From positions 930,001 to 994,000 of the forward strand of contig JBCAMK010000012.1 in the NCBI GenBank assembly GCA_038503065.1: DNA of 64,000 nucleotides. The letters are read 5' to 3'. This document shows positions 40,091-50,046 of the stretch, one piece after another. Positions within the stretch are counted from its first letter, which is position 1. Every line of letters starts with the position of its first letter. Both the position numbers and the translations under genes were made by a program. This stretch comes from Paragyromitra xinjiangensis (lineage: Eukaryota; Ascomycota; Pezizomycetes; Pezizales; Discinaceae). The notes under the pieces were generated by a model, which was not told where the DNA came from, made no database searches, and was given only the letters and a program-made list of their open reading frames with translations.

Positions 40091-40518
40091 CACAGCAAGC
40101 TCAACAGCCGGCCCAGCAGCAGGCTCAGAATAGGTGGGTAGGATGCGGCAAGGCAGGAGGATGCGGCAGGGCAGGAGGATGCGGGGACTCATTCGATGTA
40201 TATAGATCCATTAAATAGTCAATAATAATAGTCAAAATAATTTTCTAGACCTGAGTGACAGCGTGACATAAGTGAATTGAGTACCGTGACAGGCATAACT
40301 TGTGCTCCTCCTCAGCTCTCCATGGCATGTTAGGAGTGCCTATATCGATCTCCTAGAGTCTCCCGGAACGCTTGCTGCCTGCTTCTCCGTGCCTCCCTGA
40401 GCAGGTCAGTCGTGGATCACTTCTCCAGGTAGGCACATAAACTCCTGGAGTCTCCTGATGATCCCGATGATCCCGAGCCTCCTGGAGCTGAGGGAGGAAA
40501 TAATTATTTTTGCTGATG

Positions 40519-40677
40519 CAGGTACAAACACACACTGTCGCTGGAGCGCACAGGGAGTATGTATATGTGTCCCTGGGAAAATGAGCCATACCTCGGGACC
40601 GGGTAGTGTTCTACAAGTCCCACAAGTCCCACAGACTCATTGGTTGCCCCTGGAAACATTTTGATGTTTTGCTGATG
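40519..40677. mobile_element. Right end of a further TIR element
   Basis: No gene. Follows the right end at 40518 and ends at 40677 with TGTTTTGCTGATG, a one-base variant of the common terminus. It is probably the outer element into which the 35855-40518 element was inserted, its left portion being unit 1 at 35251. The MULE transposase gene begins immediately after it. Confidence 0.5.
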
Positions 40678-41465
40678 ATATATGCAGGGAATTAAGCAAA
40701 TTGTTGATGCTGTGAAGATAAACTACTTCAAAGAAGTGCATGTTTGGCTTTTGAAGCTGCATCGACAGTAATAGGTTTGTGGTACATATGTTGAATTGCT
40801 TGAATAATTGCCCTCAATGTTGTTTCCTTCTCAATGTACATGATTGTTGTAAATGTTACGACCAGCCAGTTGTGATGACTACTTGCTCCCCTGGAAAACA
40901 TCAGGAAAAATAATTAAACTACTCCCCATTCCTCCCTGTGACTCCCTGAAAAAAAAATTTAAGTAAGAGAAAAAGCCGTTATTTCTTTGTTTTAATTGTA
41001 CACAAATGAATTATTTTCCAGATTCTTGTCACATTTCGTACATTTTCAAGGGGCATATTTACATAGCAAAGTTTCTAAAAACTCATACGCCATAAAAAAG
41101 GTCATTTCAAAATAGACCCCCTAGAACTTGCAAGAAAAATCTAAAAAATATTCCGAAAAGTGCAAAATTAGAGTCATCCACACATTCATGGGAAATCCCA
41201 AAGTTGGTTCAGGGAGGTCAGGGAGGTTCAGGGAGGCAACCGGGAGACACCAGGAGACATGGGGAGTAAATCAATTATTTTTGCTGATGAAGTCAGCTTT
41301 TCCAATGCATACAAAATGCAATTCATGAAGTGAGGTGATATGAACAGATTCGGTAAGGTATTGGTAGGCTGCATATATATGAAATGCACAATCCTTTACC
41401 CGACACTTGACAAAGACACGAGATTTGTCACTTTTGACAATTCTGTATGGGAATTTGGCTGCCAT
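40678..41465 (-). pseudogene. MULE (Mutator-like) transposase N-terminal fragment
   Basis: From ATG at 41465 the product has FPYRIVKSDKSRVFVKC...DCAFHIYAA...HELHFVC, the zinc-like domain that starts MuDR-type transposases. A MITE at 40900-41289 interrupts it. Removing the MITE and one AA gives ...GKADFSRGASSHHNWLV, which matches the usual spacing of the family. A TGA follows HALL near 40725, and the gene is cut at 40677 by a TIR element. Only the first roughly 120 codons remain. It is not functional. Confidence 0.7.
40900..41289. mobile_element. 390-bp MITE (CATCAGGAAAAATAATT ... AATTATTTTTGCTGATG), TSD AA
   Basis: Inverted ends of 17 bp with one mismatch, and AA duplicated at 40898-40899 and 41290-41291. 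The interior is AT-rich with CTCCCTG / CAGGGAGG words near the two ends. It inserted in the MULE transposase frame. It shares its extended terminus with the element at 35855-40518. Confidence 0.9.
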
Positions 41466-42161
41466 TGATCAGTTGGCAACAGCCAACTTGAACTCGGAAA
41501 AGTTGTCAAATGTATCATATAGCTGGATTGCTGATATCGGTAGATTTTGTTTTGGAGTCATGTTTGAGAGAAATCGCAGGTGGATCGAAGTCAGTGTAGT
41601 AAAGGATGGTAGAGAAAGGAACAAAGAACCCGTACAATGAAAGATAAAGTGAAATTTTTTTTAGTATGTTAAAGTTCTATGGCAGTCTAACACTCGATGG
41701 CATTGCAACCCCGGTCCGCCAAGCTGAGTGGCATTCTGGCGGTTTACCGTTAGAAATTTATAGTTCAACAACAATGCCCTTTAAGTCAAATCCTCGTCTA
41801 TTACCGTCTTTAATATCTTTCTGTCACCTAACAAAGCTATTTTAATCTTCCAGTGTTGTTGTAGTTCGGTATGAAGTCTTGAAGTCGAGTGGTTCGGGTA
41901 CCCCGAAAATAAGCGTCCCCAACCATAGGGGATAGGAACGAGCCTATCTTTTCCTCTTTGTTTTAGCTATCATTTGTATTGTTTAATCGGGATTGCTACG
42001 CGCCTTTAAATACATAAGTGGATTTACTAAAACGAGATCGTAAACCTTCGTGGTCAGAATCACGTGGCTGCCAAGCCGTCCGAAGCTATCCTTATCTCAC
42101 CCCACTCAACTCCTCTATCCGAAGCCTCCATCAATTTTCATCCTAACCTTGCTCTCCTACG
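41466..42161. other. Intergenic region before the kinase gene
   Basis: No gene or clear repeat. A short open frame at 41407-41640 reads through the MULE start and is not supported. The last 100 bp are pyrimidine-rich, as expected for a fungal promoter and leader. Confidence 0.5.
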
Positions 42162-44488
42162 ATGGTCACATCAACACTTGCTCCTGCGTTTTCATTTCCA
42201 GTTGTAGCTCCCGATGCTACAACTGAAATCGCTCTGTCTCAAATATCTCCTGCCCTGGATAATCCGCGGGCGGTAGTGAACTTACAGCAAAATGTTCGAC
42301 CTCCAGCGATTCGACATGTCTCGTCACCTTCGCACAACCTTCAATCTCCTCTTCGGCATCATCGGCGCACAGTATCAGTCGGAAGACCTCCCATACGCGA
42401 GACTCTTGATGCATGTCTAACTTATGATGACGAAGATGGTGTTCAGGGAGTAAGGATAAACCAGTATGTCACAATTACCCACTAGCCTCAGTTCAAGCAT
42501 GTTATCGCGCAACTAAACGATTGACCATCAGGTACACTATCAAGCAAGAGATTGGTCGGGGCTCCTTCGGCGCTGTCCACCTTGCAGAAGATCAGAACGG
42601 ACAGCAATATGTACTTCTCTGGACTACCAATAAATGCAAACTTCATTTTTTTCCACAATTAGCTAAGACTTTGTTTGTAATTCCAGGCAATGAAAGAATT
42701 CTCTAAATCGCGTCTACGGAAGAGATCACAGTCGCACATTCTACGAAGACCTCATGCCGCCCGGCGAAGAGGTGGGCTTCTCAACATGCCGTCTGGCAAT
42801 CAACATGCCTCTGATATTCATAACCAAGAGGAGGCTGGAAACCCACTTTACTTGATTCGTGAAGAAATAGCGATCCTTAAGAAATTGGACCACGAAAATG
42901 TTGCGCATCTCATTGAGGTTCTTGACGACCCCGACGGAGACTCGCTTTATATAGTCCTAGAAATGTGCGAGAAAGGGGTGATCATGAAGGTTGGCCTAGA
43001 TCAAATTGCTGAGCCCTACTCAGAGGAAAAGTGCCGATTATGGTTTAGGGACATGATTCTGGGAATTGAATACCGTTGGACCCCATTCAATCACGCTATA
43101 CTGTAGAAAGAACGATCACTTACATATCTACAGTGCATTCCCAGGGAATTGTTCATCGTGATATCAAACCTGATAATCTATTGTTGTCGAAAGACGACGT
43201 TTTAAAGATTGTCGACTTTGGAGTGAGCGAGATGTTCGAGAAGAAATCACCCATGATGACAGCAAAGTCAGCAGGAAGCCCTGCGTTTCTCCCTCCGGAG
43301 CTCTGCTATGCTGGACACGGCGATATTAGCGGAACAGCTGCTGATATCTGGTCAATGGGTGTCACTTTATACTGTTTATTATTCGGTCGCCTTCCATTCA
43401 GGCACTCGGGAATAATTGAGCTCTATGAAGCCATCAAACACGACCAGTAAGATCTTTCATCAATTGTTGGGAATAGATACTAATATGATTTTTTACCCCA
43501 GAGTATTTATTCCCGATAACCTGAACCCTAACCTTGTGGACCTTCTCCAGCAACTTTTTGCCAAAGACCCAAGCAAGCGAATAAGAATGCCAGATTTGCG
43601 GGTGAGAATTTCATAGCTCTTAACCACCTCATACGCTCCCTCTTCCTTAGCTGTGGTGTTTCTGACCCCGATTCTCACAAGATACATCCATGGGTAACTC
43701 GGGGTGGGGAAGATATGTTGCTACCTGCCGAAGAAAACACAGCAGATTTTATTCCTGCACCAACTGAGGAAGAGATGGCATCGGCTATTACCAAGAGTAT
43801 CCGAAACGTGATGGCAGTTGTACGTTGTTTACTAACCCTTTGGGAAACCCGAATTAATTCCCCGTTCTAGGTCAAAGCTGTCCAAAAGCTCAAGCGTTTA
43901 GCTCAAAAACGACCCAAAAGTCCGCTACGATCATCGCAGGGTAGCCTCCCTGCCAAATCACCCCCTGATCCAGGTTACGACAAACTCCATCATCGGTCAA
44001 GAAGCCTAAACACAGACGATAGGAGTCATTCTGAACAGAGCTTGGTTGTTGCGGGTGTGGGCAAAGTTATACCTATGGAGAATGCCGCCAGCCCTTTACC
44101 AGAAAAATTCAGGCAAACCTACTCAATAAATAATTCTCAGGATACCGTTATACCGGCAGTGCCCCGGAATGAAATTACACGACCTGCCGATGGAAGTTAT
44201 GCCAACATTGATGTTACCTCCTATGTTGATTCATCTGCGGAGGCTAGCCTGATAATCGAGACTTTTGGAACAGGCCAGGCAATCTCCCCTTTGCACAAAG
44301 AACCGGTATTACTTCAAATTGGCGCAGGTAGCGATATTCCAGTCTCCGAAATCCCTGGCGTTGTTAGCGAGTCACCAGCGCTTACAACTGAGAATTTGTA
44401 TGAAGAGGCGTACTGGAGAGATGTTGCTCGAATACGCGAGGATCAAGGGCAATCAGCAAACGTTTACCTCACTAAATGGATAGATTAG
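42162..44488 (+). CDS. CaMKK/Ssp1-like serine/threonine protein kinase
   Basis: Probably an upstream kinase of the Snf1/AMPK and calmodulin-kinase pathways. I join 42162-42463, 42532-42610, 42687-43074, 43134-43446, 43502-43601, 43682-43819 and 43871-44488, giving 645 aa in one frame; all introns are GT-AG, 51-80 bp. The product shows GRGSFG (glycine loop), YAMKEFSKSRLRKRSQ with the catalytic Lys, the long insert typical of fungal CaMKKs, HRDIKPDNLLL, DFGVSEMFE and SAGSPAFLPPEL. DFGVSE and SPAF are specific to the CaMKK/Tos3/Ssp1 group. The C-terminal 200 residues are Ser/Pro-rich and probably regulatory. The start is the first ATG; a 5' leader exon cannot be excluded. Splice sites were inferred by eye from frame and family conservation. 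Confidence 0.9.
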
Positions 44489-46590
44489 TTTTATTCCCGA
44501 ATGATTGAGTTACTTTGCTTACCCACAATTCAGTCAGTTTCCTTGGTTGTTTTTTTTTAGCGGAACAGTGGAAAAATTGTATGCCAATATTGATTAAGGT
44601 TACAGAATTGGAAGCAGGTGTTCCATGATGGTCCATTTCTAGTTGTTGTAACTTTTGCTTATCAAATTTGCAAAATTCGAACCCCTAGACCACTTCCACA
44701 TCCCATCTCATTCCCAACCTGGTCCTAAAATTCGTGGTTAGCGTGAGCACGACTGAACGAATACCAGGCTGATCTCGTCTCGCAACTCTAGGAACTAGAT
44801 CTTAGTTTTATTTTTTTCGAGATTAGAAAGAGTTGGTGGGTTCCGAAAGGGCGGTTTCTATGTGATATGTTATTCAAGTTGGAGAACAAAGCAAGCAAGG
44901 AAGGTTCCACTATGACATTGTATCGTGGGTATAGGACTACATGTACCTGTCTCGCTCAGTCCCTTAGTCTCGTGCCTAGTCCATACTGCGCAGCTTGCTG
45001 CGCACGGTAGGATCCCTCCACATCGAAAAAAGCTGTTCACATCGATCTGGCAATTTTGTCACATGAACTAGGCACCTTTATCGTACCATAGTGTTGGTTC
45101 TCGACCATTTTGGACGAAGGCGCGAAAGCGCGGCGGCGCCAGTACGGGTTCGGCTCAGGCATGTCCAATGTTTAGGTCTGGCCCAGCACTTCTGGATAAA
45201 CAAGAACCATAACGTGATCGCCCTAATTTAGACAAACCACTAGGATTTCTCTATTGCTATCAAAAATGGTGTCTAGTACAGCTCATAGACCTTATCCACC
45301 ATTTAGGTTTTATACAATCATTACCGTCTCAGATGCAGATAAGCCTGGAACTGGCAGCAGGAGTGTTGGGGTGCTAATGTTCCACTTTTGAGGAGTTTTT
45401 ATGGCGTGAGGTTCATGTGACGGCTCGGCTTCGCCCGAGGATGTCAAAAAGAAAGGAGTTAGAAGATAGCTTACGTAGCGGAAAATTATCTCGCTTACAT
45501 TGGTAACACTGGCGAAGAAAAGTAATAAACGGTTGCTAGTCCGCGGCAGGAGCTGAAAACTGGGATGCTTGGAGTAGGATACTAAACTATGCTACCGGGG
45601 TTGGGTTGGATGGCGGGCCTATCCGCTCAGCAAAGTAACTGCTCAGATTGTACGGCATCTGCGCCTTCGATCCTTGCATGTAGTGTGTTGATTGCTTCTG
45701 AAAAGGCAGAGGCAAATGACGCACGGGAATAAGCGAAGAGTTTGACCCAAGTTGGCCTTTTACCAAGTCTCCTTAACACCCAAAGCTTATTCTGTCGAAT
45801 CGAAACCCTGTACACGATCCTTTCTTCCAAAGGACGGCATGATAATTTAGATCCAATTAGCCCCTAAGTGACTCGTAACAATGCGAAGCCAAGTGTATAC
45901 TTTCTGGACTAAGGAAATTCGTCAACACTGGGTATAATTGGACACTCTAAATATATATATGTAATATTTTACTATTGAACTTTCAGACTGAATATTATAA
46001 CTGGGAAACAGTCTCGTGAATTTTTTCTTCAGGGAACACTGGGTGTTTCTGTGTTGTAAGTGGCGCGTATTGCTAGATTAAATCGTTTTGATTCGCATCG
46101 CCTAACCCCAGTAATCTGCTGTGGAGGTTTTGTGGAGGTGGTTGACAGGGGAAGCCTCCTATGATCTACCCGGTAAATATATGTGGGCAAGTTGGTGGTA
46201 AAAGCACTGACAACTACCATGTCACGGCCCGCCAGTGGGGACTGAGGGGCATGGGCCACCCGCGGGTTTGGAACCGCGAAACATGCTGGGAAGAAATGTT
46301 AAAAGGCTCCTTGTGACAGCACAAAACCAGGCAGTCGGATAAGATGATTTTTGGTGCAAACCCACACCGCTCGCTAATCTTTAGTTGATGATCGTGCATC
46401 CCCCTCACTCATTCACCACCTACTTTCCCACTTTCCATTTGCCCACTATCTGCCAATCTCTCATCTTGCTTCCATCCTGTCATACCACCAATAATTTGCT
46501 CCCCTCTTCTCAATAACTATCGACCTACAGAAACCCCCTCTCCCAAAGGTTCTGTTCCATCCTCCCGCACTGCTAAGGAAGATACCATCG
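44489..46590. other. Intergenic, 2.1 kb
   Basis: No supported gene, RNA gene or TIR element. Open frames here (for example minus 45627-45830) are short and have no recognisable features. Confidence 0.5.
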
Positions 46591-48173
46591 ATGGTCATGA
46601 TGCGATCCAGTTTTCCGGCCGCGAGATCGCTGCTCCCGCGTGAGTACGAGAATGTAGGTGGGCTAAATACACAGACAGGAAAACCCATTGCAACGGAGTC
46701 TTTCGTATCAAGTATATCGCTTGCTATGGTTGCTATTACCGTTGTGAGCTTTTGTCTAGCAAGACGTCTTATCTCTATACACCGTTTGATAGACATGCCT
46801 TTAGCTCGCTGGTGTAAGCTTGCCCCCTGATCGCCGCACGCTTGTTTTTCTGTGATTGACTAATCTAAAAACGAGGGTTGTCATCTAGTGATCTTGGGTG
46901 TATTTACAGACAGTTGGATATTTGTACTATCAAGTACAATTTTGCAAGCAAGCTTTGGTCTCAACAACAGCCATGCAGCTTGTGATGCAGGGATTTTGTT
47001 GTGCTTAGTCTGTTATCTTAGTTCTAAGGTGCTAATGTATTTCTTCTTAGTTGAGAAGGTAATTAGGTACCATATATTCTTGTACTCGATAAGTTAGAAC
47101 TAATCCTAGTAGGTATTCATCGTGCGTGGCAATAGGGATGCTCGTTGGAAAGACAAATTGTTCCTTTTCAACATGTTTGGGATGATGTTGCCTTACTGTG
47201 TAGTGATCATCTTGACCTTCATCTTGTATGTCTCTACTCATAAACATTCGCGTTGTAGTAGCTAATCCAAGTTTGGCTTTTCAGTCGCAACGCTGTAATC
47301 TCGAAGGACGACGGGCAATGTAAGATTGGCTTAAAACTTGCCGCTAATATACCTCTACTTATATTCGATTTGTTTATCAATGTAGGTACCCGCTATTGCC
47401 TATCGAATGACCACAAACTAGCACGCTAATTATTCATAGGTTTACCTCACATATCTCTTTCTTAAGCCTCTGCACGGTATGTGTTAGTGGGCTACTTTAC
47501 CTTCATCGAGGTGCTAAATTTTGGCTTAGGTCTTTGGACCTTCAAGAATGGTGTTGAGACCAAACAAGCTCGCCTCCACCGGGTTGCCATACGAACTTTT
47601 ACAGGGAGTTGCTTAACTCTCCTTTCAACCCTTGGGTATGCTAATACCATGTTTGAGTCCTACTTATTTCTAACATTTTCCGAAGGAATCTCATATCACT
47701 CTTGATCCTCCGTGGAAAAGAGCCTGCTTGGGTATGCTTTGCTGTGTGCAACGCTGATAGTAAGTTTCTATTCTGTCTAACAATCTTATCTCGGCTATTA
47801 CTAATCTAACCACGAGAATCTTCCAGTCCTATTTTCAGTACTAGTATTACATTGGGTAACACACCAAGACGACGAAGACTTAACATCGAGGAGTAGATGT
47901 CTAGAATGCCGTCGCACTGTTATAGGTGACTCTCTGAGCCGCGGCTCTGCTTTTCGAGATCTCAACGGCGAAAAAAGAGCCAGAATTCCAGGTCAAGTTA
48001 TAACACAAATCGAAGCTGGTTTAGGCAAAGGCTCAATCGCAAAGTCAATTCCACTGAACAGCATCCTTACGAGCACTGAGTTCTCAAGGGATGTGGAGAG
48101 CATTGGGCCATCGGAGGCTGGGTCTCTAGATAGAAACAACTCTACAGATTCAATCCGTGCGGGGCATTCTTAA
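46591..48173 (+). CDS. Multi-pass membrane protein, fungal family of unknown function
   Basis: Eight exons give one 388-aa frame: 46591-46813, 46889-47058, 47113-47225, 47285-47381, 47440-47476, 47530-47635, 47686-47759 and 47827-48173. The product has about seven hydrophobic segments: LAMVAITVVSFCLA, ILGVFTDSWIFVLSS, AGILLCLVCYLSS with VLMYFFLVEKV, MMLPYCVVIILTFIF, ANIPLLIFDLFINVYL, GSCLTLLSTL and VCNADILFSVLVLHWV. The central KVLMYFFLVEKVFIVRG and the final CNADILFSVLVLHWVT blocks recall a widespread ascomycete integral membrane family with no established role. The C-terminal 100 residues are polar and presumably cytosolic. Every intron was placed from donor/acceptor consensus and frame. 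The start is the first ATG in the exon. Confidence 0.82.
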
Positions 48174-50046
48174 GCTCTCATTATTAGGTTACAACTTTAA
48201 TCATCCACGTATCATCATATCCTAAAGCTGCAACTTCCGTTATTCTACCATACTCGGTAGGAAGTTTTAGTACTGCTTGGATTTTTTTTCCGTATCTTGT
48301 GGAACGATGAGGCGGATCTTCTGATGTTGGGACTATCGATCTCTATAATCATTTCATTTGTCATGCAGTTCATGGCGTTATTTTCTTTCATTTTCGAGGA
48401 ATAACGTTGTTTTTTGTGGAATTAACCAATCCTGTAGGAGTTGCGGTTTGCGTCACGGATTTCTGCTTTTGAAAGGTTTCAATTTTAGTTATGGTGTACC
48501 CGGCTTTTGATAGCCTGGGCGAACTAAGTACTGCGATTTCGCAGGTTCTGTCCTTCCATCTTATCTCTTAAGTGCAGGTATTCGGTGGACGAGGAACAAA
48601 ATTACACAGCAATTGATAATTAGTATATACGAACCCCTAGATAATTAGTAATGTCTTATATCTTTCATTCGAATTCTTTCTTGCTTGTCAGTGTACTTAA
48701 GTCGACCTTTATTAAACAACTCCTATGTACTAAGTGAGATGCCTATGTATTTCTGACAAAAGATACTAGACTTAAGAGACTCCATCCCATTCGGTTTATT
48801 TCGTATTCTTCTAAACGAGTTTTTATCAAAACAAGTATAGATCAACAGCCCCCAAAAATGAAATTTTCTGGCCGTAAATGACGACTAAACTCGATTTATT
48901 TCTGCCTACAACCCAAATCGGGCATTGATAGACAGCTCCTAGCGGCTACCTCAACAACAAGGAAAGGAAAAAAGGGGAGTATGAATAAGGATGGGAGTTT
49001 CATGCTATGTAAATCCCTGAAAGATGGTGTCTACATGTAGCTCTTTAGTTTGAGTTATAGCTTACATGTAGCTACCTCGTAAGTTTCCCTCACGCGAGAT
49101 ACCCAGCCTTCAGCCAGCCCAAGCAACTTTTATACGACGGAATCTGAATGTCTACGAGCGAAATTGGTTTCTGCCACCTACAACCGTGTCCCGGCCAAGT
49201 CACAAGAGTGTAACCCAACCACGATAGCAGCAACAGCACACGCCGAATCTGGAACAGCCAGGCACCTAGAAGCACAGACGCACTTACTTTCTGAAATATT
49301 ATCTATGATTTGGGCAATGGAGGTTTGAGGGGCCTAATATCTTCAAGTTCATTGTGACCCGGCAGCCCAGCTACCGATTTGAGTATACATCTCTCATACG
49401 GTAGGTTTCCAAGAGCTTGAAACCCGCACTTCGTGTAAGCACGAGGCAATTTTAATTCCACTGTCAGCCTAGGGGCAGAATACTTTTTCTTATTTTAATT
49501 ATCCTGTATCACGATTGTTCTAGGATATTGCCGACGAAGCCGGCCAAAGGCCAAGTGCCGATACCTGCCATTGATCATGTACGGTCACTCGGTATGAGGT
49601 TTAGCCTATTCCACCTCGATCTGTTACATAAATGAGCAGGTAGTCAAGAAGCTGAAATGGATTGTTGCTTTAAGTTTTCCCTTACCCTTTAGGAATCTCC
49701 TCTCTGTAGACCTACGAGTCCCCACACCTTTGTTTCCTCGCATGCCATTTTCCCTCTATGGCCTAACTCCAACACTCTTGCCTTTCCCGTCTCAATAATC
49801 TCCTGCCTCCGACTGACCTTCTTTTCGTGTTCTACTTTGACAAAATTATAGTACCGTCTACATCCTACCAGCTCCTCATTCATCTTCTTCTCACTTCGAA
49901 GTTCCTACCAGCCATTTGTCTGACCCAATCTTTCATCAAATTCTCAAGGGTAATTATTGATCTCAGATTTCGCTATTACTGGCTAACTCTCCCATCAGAA
50001 ATTTTTCTTAACGGACAGCTATCACAGCAGCAAGTTGAGCCCAGTC
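48174..50046. other. Intergenic, 1.9 kb
   Basis: No supported gene. The final 200 bp before 50047 are pyrimidine-rich and probably the leader of the Mei2-like gene. ACATGTA words recur near 49035 and 49065, significance unknown. Confidence 0.45.

Larger units (their letters stand above)
35855..40518. mobile_element. TIR element carrying tandem unit 2, with family A copies nested inside
   Basis: The left end CATCAGCAAAAATAATT at 35855 and right end AATTATTTTTGCTGATG at 40518 extend the shared 12-bp terminus by five more inverted bases. Both are followed inward by CCTCCAGGAG / CTCCTGGAG palindromes. Without the nested family A block (36649-39725) it is about 1.6 kb. Flanking dinucleotides are TG and CA, so there is no intact duplication; recombination with a neighbouring copy is likely. 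From 40091 to 40518 there are only short AGGATGCGGCA repeats and subterminal sequence. Confidence 0.65.

Noticed and set aside
41407..41640. Plus-strand open frame across the MULE start
   Set aside because: Antisense to the MULE transposase fragment and without motifs.
45627..45830. Minus-strand open frame in the 44.5-46.6 kb gap
   Set aside because: 67 codons, no family features or splice partners.
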